64,000 nucleotides of DNA from Unio delphinus (taxonomy: Eukaryota; Mollusca; Bivalvia; Unionida; Unionidae): the NCBI GenBank assembly GCA_029339505.1, contig JAQISU010000041.1:9198501-9262500 (forward strand), read 5' to 3'. The position numbers were made by a program, and so were the translations under genes. Below are positions 58,620 through 64,000 of the stretch, piece by piece (positions within the stretch are counted from its first letter, which is position 1; every line of letters starts with the position of its first letter). The notes under the pieces were generated by a model. That model was not told where the DNA came from. It saw nothing but the letters and a program-made list of their open reading frames with translations, and did not search any database.

Positions 58620-60560
58620 ATAACATAACGCTTAACCTATATGCGAATAGTGAGTCGAGTTGTACTCGCCCGATTAGGAATTGGAACGTGCTTTGCATGC
58701 GTTTCCACACAATTTCCTATATTCCCGTTTAATCTCGATGTAATATGGGGACCTCTTTACTTGGAGTGTGTCCCCCGAAGACCTCATGAATGTTATTACG
58801 TTGGTCTTCAAGATAGGAGACCTTGTCCAACGAAACAAAAGGTTGAGAGGGACGCCACTCACCTCCAAGATGGCAGCTATCAGAGCTAGTTTCATCACAC
58901 TCTTGAGCGGTTACGAGACGATGGAAGCATCGTATCACCTCTCCTTCCATGAAGATACAATCCTTTCTCGCCAATGGAACGGTCTCAACGCGATGTAATT
59001 TTCATTATTCTTGCCACAAATGAGTTCTCAGAGGAACCACTGCGAACGTTCCTCCTCCATTGGTTAATCCCAACTCTTTTCCACCTGTCGGGTCAGGTGT
59101 TGGTAGAGAAGGAAATTTGTACGCTCGATAAGGCTGTTAATAAAGTTTACTTATTTTGCATCATAAGACATCTGATGTTGCGGACAAGACGATTCTTTCT
59201 TGTAAGGAATTCACCAGGCAGCAGAAAGTATAGTCTGTGCGCTGATGTTTGCCTTCGCTATCGGGTTCTTTCACCGCTTTTGGCTGTTTGAACACTTCTT
59301 CCATCGCCCGCCTGGGACCATAATGCTTCTTTAGTGGAGATACCTGCTCGCCTCGGGGTGAAAACCTCTGGTTACTTGGAGCTTCTGGTCCGGAAGCTAA
59401 TATCGAATTTGTCTCCAGAGGCGTTTCACTATTTGTTGGTGATTACATCGAAAATGTCTCATCATGCGCTCTCCATGTCAATAACACTCTGAGAGCTTCT
59501 CGGAGACACTTTTCAAATGTCTCATCCTCCATTACGTTACAGGTATTGAGGGAGCGGCAGCGCAAGTCCTTGACAGCGACTCCGGATGAAGATAACATGA
59601 CCACATTTCAAGCATAGTCTTTAACTGCATCGTCCAAAAATTTACTTCCAGTTTTTACGATGCAAAGTGGAGACTCTACTGCACTTGATATTGTAGGACA
59701 AGAGTTGGTATTAGCTTTCACTTTAAATGCAGTTTCAGACATTCCTCTGCACCGTTTCGAGGAAACTAAGTTCTATGTCAATAATTGAAGGATATAGAGC
59801 AGCTATTTCTAACACTCTAGTTATATAGGGGACCACTCGGGCTTGACTCATCTTTCTGATATCATTGCTTATCTTTAACTTCTGAGACCGGTATCTATCT
59901 CAAGAAGACAAAGAATGGATTGTTTAGTGTTTTAGGGCGTTGCAAAGCATATATATGAATTTATGAGCGAAGATTATTTCGAGAAATTTACCCTTACGTT
60001 TGTTTTCCTGTCCTACATTGTGTGACCGAGAAGAAAAGACAAGCTTTGTGTCTTGCTAGTGGGTAAAGGATATTAAAGGTAACTATTCGATATCTCTTCT
60101 TCGCCAGCCTGGGTTTCTGGTTGAGAATTAGCAATCTTCCTTAGCTCCTTCTCCTAATAAGATCCCCATTTTCAGTCGTATATGATATGGGGATGTCCAA
60201 GGTAGGATCCTTTTTCCAGCTGGGGATTTACGGTTTTATAAGTCTTCCTCTATAATGAGAAGGAAGAGTCTGAATGTCTCTGTCTAACTCTCAAGGGTCT
60301 AGATGATATGTTGGCTGCCATCGTTTCCAGGTGGATTATCCTCAATATCAAGACGATTCATTTGACATTTACCGAGAAGATTCTGTCATTGATGAGAATA
60401 AAATCCCTACCGCTTCATGGTTCACCTACTTGAATCATTTCTCCTTGGGCTATGTAATGAGAGCCTCCTTTTGGCGGTCTAAGTTTACTCGTTTTTTTTT
60501 ACTTGTCACTATTGCAAAGATTCACTCATCCCATCCGCCCTAACATCCTTTACTATTGAT
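58620..60560 (+). pseudogene. Possible degraded DIRS-like (tyrosine recombinase) retroelement
   Basis: This block differs from its surroundings in base composition and has many short open plus-strand pieces. One frame at about 59302-59490 reads PAWDHNASLVEIPARLG and later LSPEAFHYLLVITSKMSHHA. Near 60450 another reads LGYVMRASFWRSKFTRFFL. These resemble, respectively, the start, the first catalytic box and the C-terminal W-S-STF-FYL block of DIRS/Ngaro tyrosine recombinases. The match is weak, with many stops. RT and repeats of such an element were not found. An unrelated relic is equally possible. Confidence 0.27.
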
Positions 60561-61008
60561 CCAACTCAAAGAGAATCATATTCCCTTTGGAGGTTTATTT
60601 ATGGCATAGGTACGGTTGTACACTCGCATCATTTTCTTTTCAGTTCTCGTTGGATGAAAGAATATTTAGCTTGAACTAGAAAACCCGAAAAAGGAAAGTA
60701 ATTTTAAAAAACTTCTGTCCTAAAAATGATGTTCTTTCATAAATTCTTATTTAATACTGTTGCCAATACTTTTTTATGAGCATCATATTTTACTTTTCCC
60801 AATTTCTTAAAGAATTGTCCAACCATGTCCGTATTAACACATAATGCAATACACACAGTGTAAAATGAACTGATAAACTATCAACAGTGACTGTGTTTGG
60901 TTGATTGAAACAAAAAGGTTATCTTAATAATTAAACTAGTACATTATACACATTTTACCGAATATATGGATGTGGTTTGCAAACGTTGAGGAATTCTATG
61001 TGTGTGTT

Positions 61009-61112
<104 letters not shown>

Positions 61113-61774
61113 CAGATGCGAGTACGGCTTCAGTCATGGGTGCACTGACCGACATACGAGTGTATTAACTTGGTATTTCTGCATTCGAAGGAAGAATACA
61201 CCAAATCATAATAATTCAAACATAATCTTTACGTCTTCGTACCGGCACGCGCGAGTTCGTCATTTGTGAAAAAGATGTGTTGCAGACGGTCATTTTCCCC
61301 CAAACATATTACAAGCCATGTATTGCACCAATAAACAGCTTGTCTTCTATGCATTTTGAAATCTGTGTCATTATTCATACGGAGTTCGTAGAAATAAACT
61401 AGGAATATAAAACTAAAGCTCTGACACGTATCAGTAATATAAATGCACTCGTTATTAAATAACCTGGATAAAAGAAAAATAATTGTGGGGAATTCAGTAT
61501 ATTATAGAGAATGAATCAGTATTGTTCCTAATCAATTGACTAAATGTTCGTCGATGCAAACAAATATGCAAGGGTATGTCGTTCAAAATTTAAAGTAAAC
61601 GACGTATCTAACACAAAACCCCTCCTCCCCTCATGTATAACTCTCAAGGCGTCATTGTGTATACTTCCTTTTGGAGTTTGTTGGTAAAAAGGGAAAGGAA
61701 AAGGAAGAAAAGTGAATCGGTGGATAACTGGAGTTAGTTTTCATAGGACTGGCTAATGGCAGCTGTAATCGTAC

Positions 61775-61844
61775 CTGATACACACGGCAATTATAACGAC
61801 TGCAAGAAGCAATACCAGGCACACAGCTATAATAATGTAGATCC
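61775..61844 (-). CDS. Transmembrane receptor, single-helix exon
   Basis: The 70-nt exon follows acceptor TTTTTAG and precedes donor CAG|GTACGA. It starts with two bases (GG), has 22 whole codons and ends with two bases (AG). All 22 codons are hydrophobic or small (begins IYIIIAVCLVLL, ends VVIIAVCI), which gives one membrane-spanning helix. With T from the upstream exon the first codon is Trp. With A from the tail exon the last is Arg, followed by YRKRTK, a classic stop-transfer. This orients the protein as type I with the tail in the cytoplasm. Phase agreement on both sides strongly supports the model. Confidence 0.85.
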
Positions 61845-61930
61845 CTAAAAATAAAATACAATTTTTGTTACAAATTTACAGATTCGTCGGCATCATTATA
61901 GCTAGTTAGACATTAGTAATTATAAAAAAT

Positions 61931-62700
61931 GATACTTTTAGACATAAGCATTGAAAAAAAAAGTTTCAGTAGTACTGATAAATAATGATACTTTTAGACA
62001 TAAGCATTGAAATAAGGTTTCAGTAGTAATGTTAAATAATAATACTTTTAGACATAAGCATTGAAAAAAAAAGTTTCAGTAGTACTGATAAATAATGATA
62101 CTTTTAGACATAAGCATTGAAATAAGGTTTCAGTAGTAATGTTAAATAATAATACTTTTAGACATAGGCATTGAAATAAAATCTCGATTGAAATTATAAA
62201 ATATAATATTTTTAGACATATGCATTGAAAAATGTTTCAGTAGTACTGATAAATAATGATACTTTTAGACATAAGCATTGAAATAAGGTCTCAGTAGTAC
62301 TTATAAATAATGATACTTTTAGACATATGCATTGAAATAAGGTCTCAGTAGTACTGATAAATAATGATACTTTTAGACATAAGCATTGAAATAAGGTCTC
62401 AGTAGTACTTATAAATAATGATACTTTTAGACATAAGCATTGAAATAAGGTCTCAGTAGTACTTATAAATAATGATACTTTTAGACATATGCATTGAAAA
62501 AGGTTTCAGTAGTACTTATAAATAATGATACTTTTAGACATATGCATTGAAAAAGGTTTCAGTAGTACTTATAAATAATGATACTTTTAGACATAAGCAT
62601 TGAAAAAGGTTTCAGTAGTACTGATAAATAATGATACTTTTAGACATATGCATTGAAATAAGGTCTCGGTTGCAATTATAAAATATAATACGTTTAGAAA
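61931..62700. repeat. 54-bp minisatellite, about 13-14 units
   Basis: Units of 53-57 bp contain GATACTTTTAGACATA, GCATTGAAATAAGGT, and CAGTAGTACTTATAAATAAT. Further diverged units continue to about 63290, interrupted by AAT microsatellites. Confidence 0.92.
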
Positions 62701-62728
62701 TATGCGCTAAAATAAAGTCTTTGAAGCA

Positions 62729-62730
<2 letters not shown>

Positions 62731-62792
<62 letters not shown>

Positions 62793-62830
62793 TAAATATG
62801 CATTGAAATAAGGTCTCCCAAGCATGTATA

Positions 62831-62883
<53 letters not shown>
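62731..62883. repeat. Two (AAT)n microsatellites within the minisatellite
   Basis: Runs of about 20 and 18 AAT units at 62731-62790 and 62829-62883, separated by one diverged 54-bp-type unit. Confidence 0.95.
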
Positions 62884-62886
<3 letters not shown>

Positions 62887-63699
62887 CAGAAATATGCATT
62901 GAAATAAGGTCTTAGAAGTAAGTAGAAATAATAATTATACTGTTTGAAATTTGCATTGAAATAGTCTCAGAGGCAGTTATAAATAATAATAATAGACAAA
63001 CAATAAAATAAGGTCCCAAAAAAATAATTAATATAAATACTTTTAGACATATGCATTCAAATAAGGTCTCATAAGCAATTATTAAAAAATAGTTTTAGAC
63101 AGCACTCAAATAAGATCTAAGTAGTAATTATTATTATTATATTATTATTATTATATTATTATTATATTATTATTATTATACCAAAATTATTTTATATCTG
63201 TGCATTGTAATAAGTTCGCAGAAGCAATTATTAATAATAATACTTTTAGACATAAACATTGAAATAAGGTCTCGTAAGTAATTAATAAACAAAATTTAGA
63301 AATAAAGATTTATATAGATTTTATAGGAAGGTGTGTCGGATATTCTGATGCTTATCCTTCAATAGAAGGTTTAAGTGTCTCGATGGGATATTTTTTTCCA
63401 TCTTTTACATTGCAATAATTCACACAATTTATCGTGCAGATTGATCAACAAGTCGACAAAAGGTAGTAAATGAAGGAAAGAAAAAGAAAGAAAGTAAAAT
63501 GAACGATAAATGAATGGACTTTAAACTTTAAATAACATGTAAAATTTAACGCTACTGTCACTTCGTCGTATATTCTCAAGTCAACGATTTATTTTTAATT
63601 AATATTTATTTTTTTTTTAAATTAAGTTTACTATATAAAGAATGTTTTTCACAATGTTTTGTTTGTGTCATCTGTGAAAAGATAACAGTATAAACATAC

Positions 63700-63783
63700 A
63701 AAATGGCTCATCTTCGCCGTTATCTGCAACCGGTCTGTAAAAACCTTCATCGCTTGTGCCACTAGTGAAATTAGTACTGTTTT
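63700..63783 (-). CDS. Transmembrane receptor, extracellular juxtamembrane exon (gene continues beyond window)
   Basis: The 84-nt exon lies between acceptor TTTCTTTTTCAG and donor TTTT|GTATGT. In the frame required by the transmembrane exon it begins with two bases, encodes NSTNFTSGTSDEGFYRPV and ADNGEDEPF, and leaves one base. It is acidic, Ser/Thr-rich and has two N-glycosylation sequons (NST, NFT), which suits an extracellular stalk next to the membrane. No upstream exon is visible in the remaining 217 bp, so signal peptide and ectodomain lie off the right edge. Confidence 0.75.
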
Positions 63784-64000
63784 CTGAAAAAGAAAAAAAA
63801 GACTGACTGTTCTGTGATGAAAAATAATCTTTCCTCTTCCATTCCCCTGATCAGAACATGGCATTAAGGGTTGGCACGGTACTAAAGGCAACTATTACTG
63901 TAAAAGCTGATCACCCACTGATAGTCTTGCTAGATTTAACATGTCAAAATAATGGCAGGAACAGGCGGACAGCTGAAATATTTCACCATCGTTTTATTGA

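Larger units (their letters stand above)
61845..63699 (-). other. Intron between juxtamembrane and transmembrane exons (1.9 kb), mostly repeats
   Basis: Phase 1, donor TTTT|GTATGT. It is filled by a 54-bp minisatellite (61931-62700) and AAT/ATT microsatellites (62731-62790, 62829-62883, 63126-63180). Confidence 0.75.

Noticed and set aside
61652..61861. 69-codon minus-strand open frame
   Set aside because: It overlaps the transmembrane exon in another frame. The phase-matched frame gives a clean hydrophobic helix instead.

Overview
This is an AT-rich, repeat-dense piece of an animal nuclear genome. Genes are split by GT-AG introns, there are no operons, microsatellites are abundant (AT, CT, GT, TTA, GAT, CATA, GTAT), and the coding matter is mostly decayed transposons. 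A marine invertebrate, plausibly a mollusc or another lophotrochozoan, fits best. That is an inference from transposon content and general style; nothing here fixes the species.

Host genes. (1) A complete three-exon, plus-strand gene at 9972-16416 encodes a 146-residue EF-hand calcium-binding protein. All splice phases agree. (2) The 3' part of a minus-strand gene occupies 56513-63783: a short extracellular juxtamembrane exon, a one-helix transmembrane exon, and a 290-residue cytoplasmic-tail exon rich in tyrosine motifs (YAEI, YAEP, YAEC). Its ectodomain lies beyond the right edge. (3) A decayed, intron-containing fragment resembling the C-terminal part of CNOT1, the CCR4-NOT scaffold, lies at 33503-34080.

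Transposons, left to right: a relic Ty3/gypsy RNase H patch (about 1.1-1.35 kb); a plus-strand non-LTR element (about 2.0-4.57 kb) with deletions in both endonuclease and reverse transcriptase; a hAT element (11420-13733) with an 8-bp target duplication, nested in an older interspersed repeat inside the EF-hand gene's first intron; an unassigned minus-strand coding relic (18.15-19.85 kb); a 6.3-kb minus-strand LTR retrotransposon (20508-26843) with domain order gag-protease-integrase-RT-RNase H, i.e. a Gmr1-like Ty3/gypsy element with copia-like order; a minus-strand Jockey/CR1-type non-LTR relic (26844-28760) that abuts the LTR element; and a second hAT relic (30.46-31.34 kb).

Satellite. About 19.4 kb (35.5-54.9 kb) is one uninterrupted tandem array of a 38-bp monomer, roughly 510 copies. 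It has several layers of higher-order repeat (342, 1558, 1938 and about 5928 bp, all multiples of 38). Smaller minisatellites (20, 27, 31, 54, 78 and 87 bp) occur elsewhere.

The best candidates for novelty are the Gmr1-like element and its odd LTR ends, the satellite's nested higher-order structure, the receptor tail, the CNOT1-like fragment and the unassigned relic at 18-20 kb. No prokaryotic-type system, CRISPR array, rRNA or convincing tRNA was seen.
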